Source: Ralstonia thomasii
GTDB taxonomy: Bacteria; Pseudomonadota; Gammaproteobacteria; Burkholderiales; Burkholderiaceae
Reading direction: 5' to 3' (one strand)
DNA length: 64,000 nucleotides
Assembly: GCF_958405895.1 (NCBI RefSeq)
Contig: NZ_CATZAR010000012.1
Within the stretch, counting starts at the first letter, position 1, and the number at the start of each line of letters is the position of its first letter. The translations under genes were made by a program, and so were the position numbers. Shown piece by piece: positions 1 to 9,549 of this stretch. A model generated the notes under the pieces. It saw only the letters and a program-made list of their open reading frames with translations. It was not told the DNA's origin and ran no database searches.

Positions 1-46
1 AAGCCAGCGTGTAGTCCCTCTGCGTTCGCTTCTTCTGCCCGTCCAT
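1..46 (-). CDS. IS3-like transposase OrfA, N-terminal 15 residues (partial)
   Basis: An ATG at 46 on the minus strand opens a frame whose visible residues are MDGQKKRTQRDYTLA. The KKRTQRDYTLAF-type start is familiar from the OrfA helix-turn-helix subunit of IS3-family transposases. A GAGTGAGGG ribosome-binding site lies just upstream. The frame runs off the left edge, so it cannot be told whether OrfA and OrfB are intact. Confidence 0.55.
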   Translation of the reverse strand, partial: MDGQKKRTQRDYTLA

Positions 47-101
47 CTTGACCCTCACTCCCTGGCGGGGAAAAAGTGTCAACCTTATTCAGGACGGGTC
101 A
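1..101 (-). mobile_element. End of an IS3-family-like insertion sequence (partial)
   Basis: Read on the minus strand, the block begins TGACCCGTCC at position 101, continues through a GTTGACAC motif around 78-85, and then has a strong Shine-Dalgarno (GAGTGAGGG) before an ATG at 46. This is the layout of the 5' end of an IS3-type element: terminal inverted repeat, short leader, then OrfA. The rest of the element lies outside the window, so family and group are judged from the visible end and the first transposase residues only. The boundary at about 101 is inferred from the TG dinucleotide that usually begins such ends. Confidence 0.6.
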
Positions 102-109
102 CGGCCATG

Positions 110-145
110 AAAAAAGCCCGACGGCAAACCACCGGCGGGCTTTTT
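110..145 (-). terminator. Bidirectional rho-independent terminator
   Basis: AAAAAAGCCCG at 110-120 and CGGGCTTTTT at 136-145 form a GC stem bounded by an A-run on the left and a T-run on the right. It works in both directions. It lies 19 bases past the stop of the ureidoglycine aminohydrolase gene and probably ends that transcript, also insulating it from the insertion sequence. Confidence 0.75.
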
Positions 146-163
146 ATCGGACACATGCGACGC

Positions 164-1000
<837 letters not shown>

Positions 1001-1138
1001 GTTGCATTCAGGCAATGGGTTGGTCCGGCCCCGGGCGCAAACAACAACAGGCGGTTCGTACGCGGGCGGCGTTGACGATAGCGAAGTCGCCCACAATCGA
1101 CCAATTAAATGTTGCGATGCCTTCCATTCGATTTGCCA

Positions 1139-2071
1139 CTACTGCGCCAGCATCAGATCGAGGTTCTGCACCGCCGCGCCCGAGGCGCCCTTGCCGAGGT
1201 TGTCGAACACCGCCGTGAGCAAGACCTGACCGTGGTCGTTGGCGAACACGCCCAGGCGCATGTCGTTGGTGCCGTTGAGCGCTTGCGGATCGAGATACGG
1301 CAAGGCGGACGGTGCCTGCAGCGGCATCACGTCCACATGCGGCGCGCCAGCGTAGTGGTCTGCCAGACATGCATGCAGCGCAGTCGCATCAACGCCGGCG
1401 TTGAGCAGACGCAGCTCCAGCGGCACCGTCAGCACAATGCCCTGGCGATACGCGCCGTAGGCCGGGACGAACATCGGCCGCTGCGTGAGCCCGGCGTGCA
1501 GTTGGATCTCCGGCGTGTGCTTGTGCGCCAAACCCAGCCCGTACACCTGGAACGGCAGCGCGTTTGCTGCCTCCTGCCCCTCGTAGGTTTCCACTGCGCC
1601 ACGGCCACCGCCCGAATAGCCGGATACGGCATGAATGCTGATCGGGTAATCCGCCGGCACGAGGCCCGCCTGCACGAGCGGACGCAGCAGCCCGATCGCG
1701 CCGGTCGGGTAGCAGCCCGGGTTGGTCACGCGCGACGCCGCCGCAACGCGATCGGCCTGCCCCTCGCTCATCTCCGGAAAGCCGTACACCCAGCCCGGCG
1801 TGGTGCGATGCGCGGAGCTGGCGTCGATCACGCGCACGCGCGGGTTGACGATGGCTGCGACCGCATCGCGCGCGGCCGCATCGGGCAGGCACAGGATGGC
1901 GATATCGCAGGCGTTGATCGCCTCGGCACGGCGTTGCCCGTCTTTGCGGGCGTCGGCGGGAAGCGTCAGCAGTTTCAGGTCCTGCCGCTCGACACGGCCG
2001 CGCAGCCGCTCGTGAATCTGCAGGCCGGTGGTGCCTTGGTCGCCGTCGATGAAGACGAGGGGCGTGGACAT
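1139..2071 (-). CDS. argC: N-acetyl-gamma-glutamyl-phosphate reductase, type 2
   Basis: This 310-residue enzyme reduces N-acetylglutamyl phosphate to the semialdehyde in arginine synthesis. The N-terminal Rossmann region begins with the short type 2 form FIDGDQGTTGL, and the catalytic cysteine lies in NPGCYPTG. The length fits the short type 2 family rather than the longer type 1. Start at 2071 is supported by a GGGAG element a few bases upstream; the reading frame extends further to 2161 without conserved sequence. It is transcribed divergently from the LysR-type gene at 2187, which may regulate it. Confidence 0.93.
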   Translation of the reverse strand: MSTPLVFIDGDQGTTGLQIHERLRGRVERQDLKLLTLPADARKDGQRRAEAINACDIAILCLPDAAARDAVAAIVNPRVRVIDASSAHRTTPGWVYGFPEMSEGQADRVAAASRVTNPGCYPTGAIGLLRPLVQAGLVPADYPISIHAVSGYSGGGRGAVETYEGQEAANALPFQVYGLGLAHKHTPEIQLHAGLTQRPMFVPAYGAYRQGIVLTVPLELRLLNAGVDATALHACLADHYAGAPHVDVMPLQAPSALPYLDPQALNGTNDMRLGVFANDHGQVLLTAVFDNLGKGASGAAVQNLDLMLAQ

Positions 2072-2168
2072 GGCGGGGCGCTCCCAGGGAAAGAAGTTGG
2101 TGATGAATGCGAGCCCCCATCTTCGAGCGCGACCTAGAATATGAAAAGTTGAATTTCCCAACCCTCAC

Positions 2169-2185
2169 ATTCAGCTTTTCTGAAT
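2169..2185. promoter_or_regulatory. Inverted repeat between argC and the LysR gene
   Basis: ATTCAG, a 5-base spacer CTTTT, and CTGAAT form a perfect dyad ending one base before the LysR start codon. Its location in the divergent argC/LysR region suggests an autoregulatory operator. It is not a canonical T-N11-A LysR box, so the assignment is tentative. Confidence 0.4.
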
Positions 2186-2186
2186 C

Positions 2187-3071
2187 ATGCGAGAGATCAG
2201 CCTGGACCGCCTGCGCACCCTCGTCGAAGTCGCCGGCCGCGGATCGTTTGCCGACGCGGCGCGGGCCCTGCATCTGGCAGCGCCCACCGTGAGCCTGCAT
2301 ATCGCCGAGCTGGAAGATCGCGTGGGCGCGCAACTTCTGTCACGCAAGCGCGGGCAGGTGCAGCCCACCGCCATTGGCGAGGTGATGGTGGAGCGCGCGC
2401 GCAAGCTGCTCGCCGATGCCGAGCAGGCGCTGGACGACATCCAACGCCAGGTGCAGGGACTGAGCGGGCGCGTACGGCTGGGCGCCTCCACCGGCGCCAT
2501 CGCGCATCTGCTGCCGCAGGCGCTGGAGGTGCTCCGGCAAGACCACCCTGGCATCGACGTGCAGGTGGCAGTGCTCACTTCGCAGGAAACGCTGGCGGGT
2601 CTGGCCGATGGCGCGCTCGACATTGGCCTTGTGGCGCTGCCGCAATCGCAGGTGGCGGGGCTGGCGATCAAGCCGTGGCGGCGCGATCCCGTGATGGCGT
2701 TCCTGCCTTCGCACTGGACGAGTCCGGCACGCATCACGCCCGCGTGGCTTGCCGCGCAGCCGCTGATCCTGAACGACGCCACCACACGTCTCTCGCGCCA
2801 GACGACCGAGTGGTTCGCCACGGACGGTTATCACCCCGTGCCGCGCATCCAGCTCAACTACAACGACGCTATCAAAAGCCTCGTTGCCGCCGGTTATGGC
2901 GCCACGCTGCTCCCGCACGAGGCGTCCGCCGTACCGTCGGATGTGCGCATCACCATGCGGCCGCTGCGGCCGGCGTTGTGGCGTGAACTTGGCATCGCGC
3001 ACCGGGCCGGCCACGTCGAGCGATCGACGCAGCACGTGCTGGACGTGCTTTGGATGCTGCGCGCGAAATAG
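2187..3071 (+). CDS. LysR-family transcriptional regulator
   Basis: This 294-residue protein has the LysR winged helix-turn-helix at residues 1-60 (recognition region ADAARALHLAAPTVSLHIAELE) and a LysR substrate-binding domain from about residue 90. In that domain the effector-pocket signature LADGALDIGLVALP is clear. It is divergent from argC with 115 bases between starts and a dyad just before its own ATG. The effector is unknown. The gene order suggests, but does not show, control of argC. Confidence 0.85.
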   Translation: MREISLDRLRTLVEVAGRGSFADAARALHLAAPTVSLHIAELEDRVGAQLLSRKRGQVQPTAIGEVMVERARKLLADAEQALDDIQRQVQGLSGRVRLGASTGAIAHLLPQALEVLRQDHPGIDVQVAVLTSQETLAGLADGALDIGLVALPQSQVAGLAIKPWRRDPVMAFLPSHWTSPARITPAWLAAQPLILNDATTRLSRQTTEWFATDGYHPVPRIQLNYNDAIKSLVAAGYGATLLPHEASAVPSDVRITMRPLRPALWRELGIAHRAGHVERSTQHVLDVLWMLRAK

Positions 3072-3124
3072 CGCATCGCGCGCCTTGGCCACGTGACGAG
3101 GCGCAGAATCCCGCTGAATAAAGT

Positions 3125-3174
3125 TTGACTTCTTATGTCGCGACAACTATCGTAAGATATGTTTTTCGACATAA
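3125..3174 (+). promoter_or_regulatory. Promoter with nested operator-like palindromes upstream of the MFS gene
   Basis: TTGACT at 3125-3130 and TATCGT at 3148-3153 are spaced 17 bases apart as a sigma-70-like promoter. TGTCGCGACA (3136-3145) lies between the two hexamers, TATC-GTAA-GATA (3148-3159) overlaps the -10, and TTATGTCG (3133-3140) is repeated inverted as CGACATAA (3167-3174). Dyads in these places are typical of repressor operators. No cognate repressor gene is adjacent. Confidence 0.55.
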
Positions 3175-3246
3175 CACGGCGCGCCGGCCTACTGCCTTCT
3201 GCTGGCAGCCGCGTGCGCCGCCTCCTCTCTTTCTTCGTTCGCCCTC

Positions 3247-4566
3247 ATGCCTCTACTTGATTCCTCGCGCGAGCGCCGGTTGCTCTGGCTACTCGCGCTC
3301 ACGCAGTTCACCGTCATCATGGATTTCATGGTGATGATGCCGCTTGGTCCCCAGATCATGCATACGTTTGGCATCGGTCCGGCGGCGTTCGCCACGGCCG
3401 TGTCGGTGTATTCGCTGTGCTCGGGTGCCTCCGGCCTGCTGGCCGCCACCTATGTCGACCGCTTCGACCGGCGCCGTCTGCTGCTGACCGTCTACGGCCT
3501 CTTCACGCTGGCCAACCTGGCCTGCGCGCTGTCGGGCAGTTACAGCATGCTGCTGTTCGCACGGGCGTTTGCGGGCGTCACGGGCGGTGTGCTCGGGTCG
3601 ATCATCATGGCCGTGCTGTCGGACGTGATTCCGCCCGCGCGGCGCGGCGCGGCTACCGGCGTAGTGATGTCGTCGTTTGCGCTGGCGGCCATGGCAGGCG
3701 TGCCTGCGGGCATTGCCATTGGCGCGCATTTCGGCTGGTCGGCGCCGTTCTTCCTGCTCACGGCGCTCACGGTGCTGATCTGGCTGGGCGCGCGGCGGAC
3801 CATTCCGCCGCTGGCCGAACATCTGGCAGGCAATCGCAGCCAGACGTTGGGCGAGGTGCTCTCGGGCCTGTGGCGGTTGCTCACCAACCCGCGCCACCTG
3901 CGTGCGTTCGTGCTGACTTTCGTGATGATGGGCTCGCACATGCTGGTGATTCCGTTCATCTCGCCGGTGCTGGTGGCCAACCACGGGGTGCCGCCGCAAA
4001 ACCTGTCGTGGCTGTATGTGGCGGGCGGCGCGGCATCGTTTTTCAGCTCACGCGCCGTGGGCAAGCTGGCCGACCGCTACGGCCGCCGCCGCGTGTTCGT
4101 GGGCGCCGCACTGCTGGCGTTCATCCCGGTGCTGGTGATGACGCATCTGCCCGACTGGCCCTTCATCGGCATGCTGCTGTTCTTCCCGTTCTTCATGGTG
4201 ATCCTCTCCAGCCGCATGGTGCCGATGCAGGCGCTGATGACCACGGTGCCGGCCCCGCAGGTGCGCGGCGCGTTCCTCTCGGCCAACAGCGCGGTGATGT
4301 CGGTGGGCACTGGCGTGGGGGCGTGGCTTGGCGGGCTGCTGCTGTCCGGTGGCGCCAGCGGCCGCATCGAGGGCTATGGCCTCAACGGCTGGCTGGCCGT
4401 GGCGGCAGGGTTGTTCTGCGTGTTCTGGGTGAGCCAGGTGAAGGGATCGGATGCGCAGGGCGACCCGTCGCTGGCTGCATCACCTGCAGCACCGGCATCC
4501 GCTGCACCCGCCGGCGCGTCCGGTCCGCAAACGGTGCCGCAAGCACCGCGCGCGGAAAAGGCCTGA
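3247..4566 (+). CDS. MFS transporter, 12-TM DHA1 type
   Basis: This 439-residue inner-membrane protein has about 12 hydrophobic segments. The loop 2-3 signature is DRFDRRRLLL and the loop 8-9 counterpart is GKLADRYGRRRVF. The first helix carries D-F-M-V-M-M-P-L near residue 27, typical of drug:H+ antiporters and sugar/arabinose efflux-type members. The tail is alanine- and proline-rich. No clear ribosome-binding site precedes 3247. The gene ends four bases from the convergent SRPBCC gene. The substrate cannot be predicted. A promoter with nested palindromes lies upstream, so expression is probably inducible. Confidence 0.85.
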   Translation: MPLLDSSRERRLLWLLALTQFTVIMDFMVMMPLGPQIMHTFGIGPAAFATAVSVYSLCSGASGLLAATYVDRFDRRRLLLTVYGLFTLANLACALSGSYSMLLFARAFAGVTGGVLGSIIMAVLSDVIPPARRGAATGVVMSSFALAAMAGVPAGIAIGAHFGWSAPFFLLTALTVLIWLGARRTIPPLAEHLAGNRSQTLGEVLSGLWRLLTNPRHLRAFVLTFVMMGSHMLVIPFISPVLVANHGVPPQNLSWLYVAGGAASFFSSRAVGKLADRYGRRRVFVGAALLAFIPVLVMTHLPDWPFIGMLLFFPFFMVILSSRMVPMQALMTTVPAPQVRGAFLSANSAVMSVGTGVGAWLGGLLLSGGASGRIEGYGLNGWLAVAAGLFCVFWVSQVKGSDAQGDPSLAASPAAPASAAPAGASGPQTVPQAPRAEKA

Positions 4567-4570
4567 GCGG

Positions 4571-5002
4571 TTATTCGGCTTCCAGCACCGTCTTCAGCTT
4601 CACGAGGTCCCGCTGCACCCATTCGGCATCGGCGTCGAACTGCGCGTCGTCCATGTTCGGTTGCTGAAACAGCGTGAGCGAGACAGTGGTGCCCGCGCCG
4701 TTGCGCACCACGCGCAGCGGCACGTAGATGATCGATCCGTCCGGCAGGCGGACCCAGTGATCGGCAATGCCAAAGGTGTTGGGCGGGCTGAAGCGGATGA
4801 ACACGCTGCCTTCGTCGCTGCTGGGCGCGGCCTTGGCAATCCATTCATCGGGGGCCGCGCCCGAGCCCTGCGTAGCGGGGGCGAGCCCTTCCGACAGCCC
4901 GGTCGCCCAGATCGGAAAGTTCAGCGGCTCGGCCAGGAACATGGCCACGTCATCGAAGTGACGCTCGACGTTGATGCTCAGGGTGCGGACGTTGTGCAGC
5001 AT
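4571..5002 (-). CDS. SRPBCC-fold (START-like) protein
   Basis: This 143-residue protein looks like a Bet v1/SRPBCC fold: an N-terminal strand ending in ISINVERHFDDVAMFLAEPLNFPIW, a mid-domain beta sheet (FSPPNTFGIADHWVRLPDGSIIYVPLRV) and a long C-terminal helix. Such proteins bind hydrophobic ligands in the cytosol, and no enzymatic motif can be read. The start at 5002 has a strong GGAGG just upstream. It lies 48 bases downstream of the AhpD-like gene on the same strand and probably shares a transcript with it. Confidence 0.6.
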   Translation of the reverse strand: MLHNVRTLSINVERHFDDVAMFLAEPLNFPIWATGLSEGLAPATQGSGAAPDEWIAKAAPSSDEGSVFIRFSPPNTFGIADHWVRLPDGSIIYVPLRVVRNGAGTTVSLTLFQQPNMDDAQFDADAEWVQRDLVKLKTVLEAE

Positions 5003-5050
5003 GTGGCCTCCGTGTGCGGCGCGCGCCGTGGGAGGCAGTATATGCGCCGC

Positions 5051-5488
5051 TCAGGCGGGCAGCTTGCGAAAGCTGATGGCCAGGCGATTCCACGTGTTGA
5101 TGGTGCTGACCAGCAGCGTGAGGTCGACCAGCTCGGCATCGGAGAACTGTGCGCGCACGGCCTGCCAGACGTCGTCGGGCACGCGCGTTTGTGCGACGAG
5201 GGTGACCGCTTCCGTCCACGCCAGCGCGGCGCGTTCTCGGTCGGTGAAAAACGGCGTTTCATGCCAGACGGACACGGTGGCCAGGCGGCGGTCGTCTTCG
5301 CCGCCCTTACGGGCATCGGCGGTGTGCAGGTCGACGCAATAGGCGCAGCCGTTGATTTGCGAGGCGCGCAGGCGCACGAGTTCAGTCAGCGGTTTTTCCA
5401 GCGTGCTTTTGGCGAGCGCTTTTTCCAGGCCCATGACCGCCTGGATGGCGGCGGGATTGCTTTGATAGAAGTCGAGGCGGGGTTCCAT
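5051..5488 (-). CDS. AhpD/carboxymuconolactone-decarboxylase family protein
   Basis: This 145-residue protein carries the AhpD-type motif C-A-Y-C-V-D-L-H (CxxCxxxH) with an upstream glutamate in TELVRLRAS. These are the residues used by alkylhydroperoxidase-like members for thiol-based peroxide reduction. The start at 5488 is preceded by AGGAG at the right spacing; a longer frame to 5629 has no family likeness. The gene lies 79 bases downstream of a MocR-type regulator on the same strand, with the SRPBCC gene behind it. The redox substrate is unknown. Confidence 0.8.
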   Translation of the reverse strand: MEPRLDFYQSNPAAIQAVMGLEKALAKSTLEKPLTELVRLRASQINGCAYCVDLHTADARKGGEDDRRLATVSVWHETPFFTDRERAALAWTEAVTLVAQTRVPDDVWQAVRAQFSDAELVDLTLLVSTINTWNRLAISFRKLPA

Positions 5489-5567
5489 GAGATGGCTCCT
5501 GTGCTTGAGAACTGAAGCCAGTGTAGGCACCGCAGTGGCACCTTGGAATCGCCAATCCTCGCGAATA

Positions 5568-7025
5568 TCAGGTAGCCACCTTGGCCAGCACCTCCGCCAG
5601 CTTGCCGAGGCCCGCGTCGATCTCCGCAACGTTCACGTGGCCGTAGCCGATCAGCAGCCCCGGCTGCGGCGGCCGCGCCACAAACATCCTCGCGGTGCCG
5701 TATAGCCCGACACCCACGCTCTCTGCCAGCTTGACGAGTTCGGCTTCGGGCAAGGGCGTCTGCAACTGCGCCGCCATGTGAATGCCCGCCGCCGACGGCA
5801 CGGGCGTCAGCCACGGTGCCAGCGGACCACGCAGATGCCGCAGCAGCGTATTGCGGCGCACGGCGTATTCCTTGTGCATGCGCCGCAGGTACTTGCCGAA
5901 GTCGCCGTCGAGCATGAATTTGGCGAGCGCCGCCTGCATGAGCGATTCACTGTGCCAATCGGCCACCTGCTTGGCGTGCCGCAGCGGCGCCACCAGCGAA
6001 GCCGGCGGCACCACGTAGCCGATGCGCAGCTCCGGAAAGATCGTCTTCGAAAACGTACCCACGTATGCCACGCAACCGGCAGCGTCCAGGCTTTTGAGTG
6101 ATTCCATCGGACGGCCGTCGAAGCGGAATTCGCTGTCGTAATCGTCTTCGATGATCAGCGCGTCATGGCGCTGCGCCCAGTCGAGCAGTTGCGCGCGGCG
6201 CGCCAGGCTCATCGGCATGCCCAGCGGAAACTGGTGCGACGGCGTTACGTAGACGAGCTTGGCGCGCTTGGGCAGCGCATCGACGACCAGGCCTTCCGCA
6301 TCGACCGGCACCGGCACGACCTTGGCACCCAGCGCCTGCAGCGCAATGCGCGCGGGCGGGTAACCCGGGTCTTCAATCGCCACCGTATCCCCGGGGCGCA
6401 CGAGCACGCGAGCGATCAGGTCGATGGCCTGCTGCGCGCCCTGGGTGACGACAATATCGGCCCACGCGCACACCACCGCGCGGCTGAATGCGAGATACCG
6501 CGAGATGGCCAGGCGCAGCGCCTGGTCGCCCGCAGGGTCCTGATAGCCGCCACGCCCGCGTGCCTGCTGGCGCAGCGCATGCGCAACACAGCGGCGCCAC
6601 ACGTCGAACGGGAAAAGGCGCTTCTCCGTCACCCCGCCAACAAAATCGTGGAGGATATTCTCGCGCGGCTGGGGCAGCACCGCCGGCATGTTGTTCCACG
6701 GCGTGTCGAAGATGCGTGGGGCTGGCGTGGGCGACGCAAGTTGCGCCGCAGGCGAGGCGGCCGGCGTGCGAGCGCGCAATCCTTCGGTGGCTTCGGCCAC
6801 AAACGTGCCGGAGCCGGCGCGCGGCTGTAGATAGCCTTCCGCAATGAGGCGCTCGAATACGTCGAGCGTGGTCTTGCGCGACACACCGATCTGCAGCGCG
6901 AGGTCGCGCGTGGAGGGCAGACGCTCGCCCGGCACGAGCCGACCATCGAGGATGGCGGTGCGGAGTTGTCGATAGAGTTGGCCGGCAAGGTCGTGCCGGC
7001 CGTGGATCGTCAAATGAACATCCAT
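5568..7025 (-). CDS. MocR/PdxR-type regulator (GntR HTH fused to aminotransferase)
   Basis: This 485-residue protein has a GntR winged helix at residues 10-75 (LPSTRDLALQIGVSRKTTLDVFERL), a proline/alanine linker, and a class I aminotransferase-like domain to the end. The domain has DDYDSEFRFDGRP and the PLP-binding lysine in FSKTIFPELRIGY. MocR proteins sense PLP or an amino compound through this domain and act as DNA-binding regulators rather than transaminases. Typical targets are pyridoxal or amino-acid genes. Here the downstream neighbours are an AhpD-like and an SRPBCC protein, so its regulon cannot be named. Confidence 0.88.
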   Translation of the reverse strand: MDVHLTIHGRHDLAGQLYRQLRTAILDGRLVPGERLPSTRDLALQIGVSRKTTLDVFERLIAEGYLQPRAGSGTFVAEATEGLRARTPAASPAAQLASPTPAPRIFDTPWNNMPAVLPQPRENILHDFVGGVTEKRLFPFDVWRRCVAHALRQQARGRGGYQDPAGDQALRLAISRYLAFSRAVVCAWADIVVTQGAQQAIDLIARVLVRPGDTVAIEDPGYPPARIALQALGAKVVPVPVDAEGLVVDALPKRAKLVYVTPSHQFPLGMPMSLARRAQLLDWAQRHDALIIEDDYDSEFRFDGRPMESLKSLDAAGCVAYVGTFSKTIFPELRIGYVVPPASLVAPLRHAKQVADWHSESLMQAALAKFMLDGDFGKYLRRMHKEYAVRRNTLLRHLRGPLAPWLTPVPSAAGIHMAAQLQTPLPEAELVKLAESVGVGLYGTARMFVARPPQPGLLIGYGHVNVAEIDAGLGKLAEVLAKVAT

Positions 7026-7098
7026 CGTGGGCGCAGTGTGCGAAGGGGCTGCGCCATTCTACGGAAGCCGCCGGAGGCGGAAAGGGCAGGGGTGAAGC

Positions 7099-8313
7099 TC
7101 AGCCTTCCCGGCCGTCAGCGCGCGGCGCCATCAGCCACGGCGTGTAGCGCCACAGGTACGTCGCGAACGCCGCCACCCACAGCAGGCTCGCCCCGCCGAT
7201 CCACACCTCGCGCGGCAGCAACGCCGGGCCTGCGACGCGCACGAGTGCAGCCAGCGCGACGGCAGCGTAGGTGAAATGCTCTGCCCGGCCCGTGCGCAGC
7301 ATCCGGCCGGTGTGGCCCAGCGCGGTGCGCGTGATCATTGCGATGATGGCGCCGCCGATGGCTCCTGCCGTGAGCGCATGCAGCGCGGTGGAACGGTCGC
7401 CCCAACCGAGCGCTGCGGCAGCCAACATGGCAAAGCCGATGGGCAGGAAGGCATACGCCACATGCAGGATGGAGACGATGGGCGTGCGCAGCGTGCGGCG
7501 CGTGTCCCAGCCGGCCCAGCGGACGGCCTGCACGACTGCTGCCGCCGCAAACACGATGGCCGGAACGATGCCTTGAAGCGGCGTCGCCAACATGGCAACG
7601 GCGAGCGCCGTCGCCGGCACGATAGCGCGCTCGGCCCACACTACGCGGCGCACGTGCACGCCAGGGACCGCGTTTGACGTGAACATCGGGATGACGCGCC
7701 CGCCAATGACCGTGACAAACAGGCACACCAGCCCAGCGGCCCCGTCGAGGCAGCGCAATGCAGCCAGTGGCGCGTCCCAAGCCAGCGCCGCATGGAACGC
7801 CGCGTTGATGGCACCGAGCACAAGCAGCGCGATCGCCAGGCCGTAGTTGCGTGCGCTTTTTGCGCGCCGCAGAACGCGCAGGAACGCCACGCCGCATGCC
7901 GGCAGGAACGCCACATCCGCCGCCACCGCAAGCGGCACGGGGCCCGTCCACATCAGCACACGCGCCGCCAGCCACAGCGCCGCCAGCCCAGCGAGTTGCG
8001 CGCCTTGTGGCGTCTGCAGGCCCGTCCAGTTTTTGCCCGCCGTGAAGAGGAAACCCACCACCACTGCCGCCGCAAAGCCGAACACCATCTCGTGCGCATG
8101 CCAGAACAGCGGCGCCATGGTGGCGGGGCCCTGCGCCGCCGGCAGCACCCCCAGCAGCAACGCTGCCCACAACGCCATCCCCAGCGCGGCAAAGGCGGCT
8201 GCCAACAGGTAGAACGGCCGGAAGCCGAGCGCGAAGACGGCCCGCCCCGTGTAAGGCAAACGGCTTGCCGGGTCGGGCTGGCCGATGGTGAGCAACGGGG
8301 CTGGGCGGGGCAT
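7099..8313 (-). CDS. nnrS: NnrS family haem- and copper-containing membrane protein
   Basis: This 404-residue protein has about 12 membrane helices. It carries the NnrS signature FWHAHEMVFGF followed by VGFLFTAGKNWTG, plus GGRVIPMF later. NnrS proteins protect against nitrosative stress, limiting damage by iron-nitrosyl complexes. The gene lies 20 bases downstream of the flavohaemoglobin gene on the same strand, so the two form an operon. Control by the divergent NsrR at 9771 is expected from the family and the location. Confidence 0.9.
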   Translation of the reverse strand: MPRPAPLLTIGQPDPASRLPYTGRAVFALGFRPFYLLAAAFAALGMALWAALLLGVLPAAQGPATMAPLFWHAHEMVFGFAAAVVVGFLFTAGKNWTGLQTPQGAQLAGLAALWLAARVLMWTGPVPLAVAADVAFLPACGVAFLRVLRRAKSARNYGLAIALLVLGAINAAFHAALAWDAPLAALRCLDGAAGLVCLFVTVIGGRVIPMFTSNAVPGVHVRRVVWAERAIVPATALAVAMLATPLQGIVPAIVFAAAAVVQAVRWAGWDTRRTLRTPIVSILHVAYAFLPIGFAMLAAAALGWGDRSTALHALTAGAIGGAIIAMITRTALGHTGRMLRTGRAEHFTYAAVALAALVRVAGPALLPREVWIGGASLLWVAAFATYLWRYTPWLMAPRADGREG

Positions 8314-8333
8314 GGTGATTTCCGTGGTTCAGG

Positions 8334-9539
8334 TCAGAGGATGTCGTCCAGCAGATCGGGGCCGAACACTTCGCGGTGGATGCGCTCCGACGGCACGCCG
8401 CTGGCGAGCAACGCCGCACGCTGTGCCTGCATGAACGGCAGCGGGCCGCAGAGATAGAAGTCCGCTTCCGTCCCGTGGTCGCGCACGAACGTGTCGACCG
8501 TCATGCGGCCGGGGTGGGCCGGGCGCTGCGCGAATTCCGCGTCTTCGCCGGACTCCAGGAATACGTGCGCCTCGAATGCAGGCAGCGCTTGTGCGGCACG
8601 CTCCAGATCGTCGGCGTGGGCAACATGCGAGGCCGCGCGACTGGCGTGGCTGAATACGATCTTGCGCGCGCTGTTCTGCTGCGCGAGCGTGTTGAGCGCC
8701 GAGATCATGGGCGTGATGCCAACACCGGCCGACATCAGCACGATCGGGTTGCTGGTCGCCAGTTGCGGCACGAAGTCACCGTAGGGTTGGCTGACCAGCA
8801 GGACGTCGCCTTCGCGCGCATTGGCGTGCAGCCAGCTCGACACGGTGCCCGCAGGGCGATCGGCGTCACCCGCATCACGCTTGACCGAGATGCGCCATGT
8901 GCGGCCATTCGGCGCATCCGACAGGCTGTACTGACGCTGCTGCAGTGCGCCCGGCGCCAGCTCCACCTGCACCGAGATGTATTGACCCGGCAGGAAATCG
9001 GCCAACGGCGCATCCCCCACCGCTTCGAGCGTGAGCGACACCACATCTTCGGCCTGTTGGCGGCGGCTGACAATGCGCACCGGCTGACGATGGTCGGGCC
9101 CGCTGCCGGTGTGCTGATACAGGCGCGCTTCAGCCGCGATCAGCTCGGCGGCGAGCAGCCAGTAGGCCTCGTCCCAGGCGGCGAGCAGGTCTGGTGTGGC
9201 GGCGTCGCCCAGCACTTCGGCAATTGCGCCCAGCAGGTGGCGCGCGACAATCGGGTAGTGGCTCGGCTTGATGCCCACAGCGGCATGCTTGTGCACGATG
9301 CGGTTGACCACGGGCGCCAGCGCCGCGTTGTTGCCATGGTTGGCGGCGTACGCAAACACCGCCGAAGCCAGCGACTGCTGCTGCGACCCATTGGCCTGGT
9401 TGCCCATGTTGAACACGTTGGTCAGCTCGGGGTGGCTGGCGAACATGTTGCGATAGAAGGTCTGGGTGATGGTCAAGCCATGCTCGCGCAGCACCGGAAC
9501 GCTGGCATCGATGTAGGGCTTGGACTTGTCGGACAGCAT
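8334..9539 (-). CDS. hmp: Flavohaemoglobin, nitric oxide dioxygenase
   Basis: The 401-residue protein has a globin domain at residues 1-140, an FAD-binding ferredoxin-reductase domain with QRQYSLSDAP, and an NAD domain with SAGVGITPM. It oxidises NO to nitrate in the cytosol using O2 and NAD(P)H. The globin proximal region (VHKHAAVGIKPSHYPIV) is intact. The ATG at 9539 is preceded by GGAG; an in-frame TTG four codons upstream would place that GGAG inside the coding region. It is the first gene of an operon with nnrS and is divergent from nsrR. Confidence 0.95.
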   Translation of the reverse strand: MLSDKSKPYIDASVPVLREHGLTITQTFYRNMFASHPELTNVFNMGNQANGSQQQSLASAVFAYAANHGNNAALAPVVNRIVHKHAAVGIKPSHYPIVARHLLGAIAEVLGDAATPDLLAAWDEAYWLLAAELIAAEARLYQHTGSGPDHRQPVRIVSRRQQAEDVVSLTLEAVGDAPLADFLPGQYISVQVELAPGALQQRQYSLSDAPNGRTWRISVKRDAGDADRPAGTVSSWLHANAREGDVLLVSQPYGDFVPQLATSNPIVLMSAGVGITPMISALNTLAQQNSARKIVFSHASRAASHVAHADDLERAAQALPAFEAHVFLESGEDAEFAQRPAHPGRMTVDTFVRDHGTEADFYLCGPLPFMQAQRAALLASGVPSERIHREVFGPDLLDDIL

Positions 9540-9549
9540 GCTGGACTCC

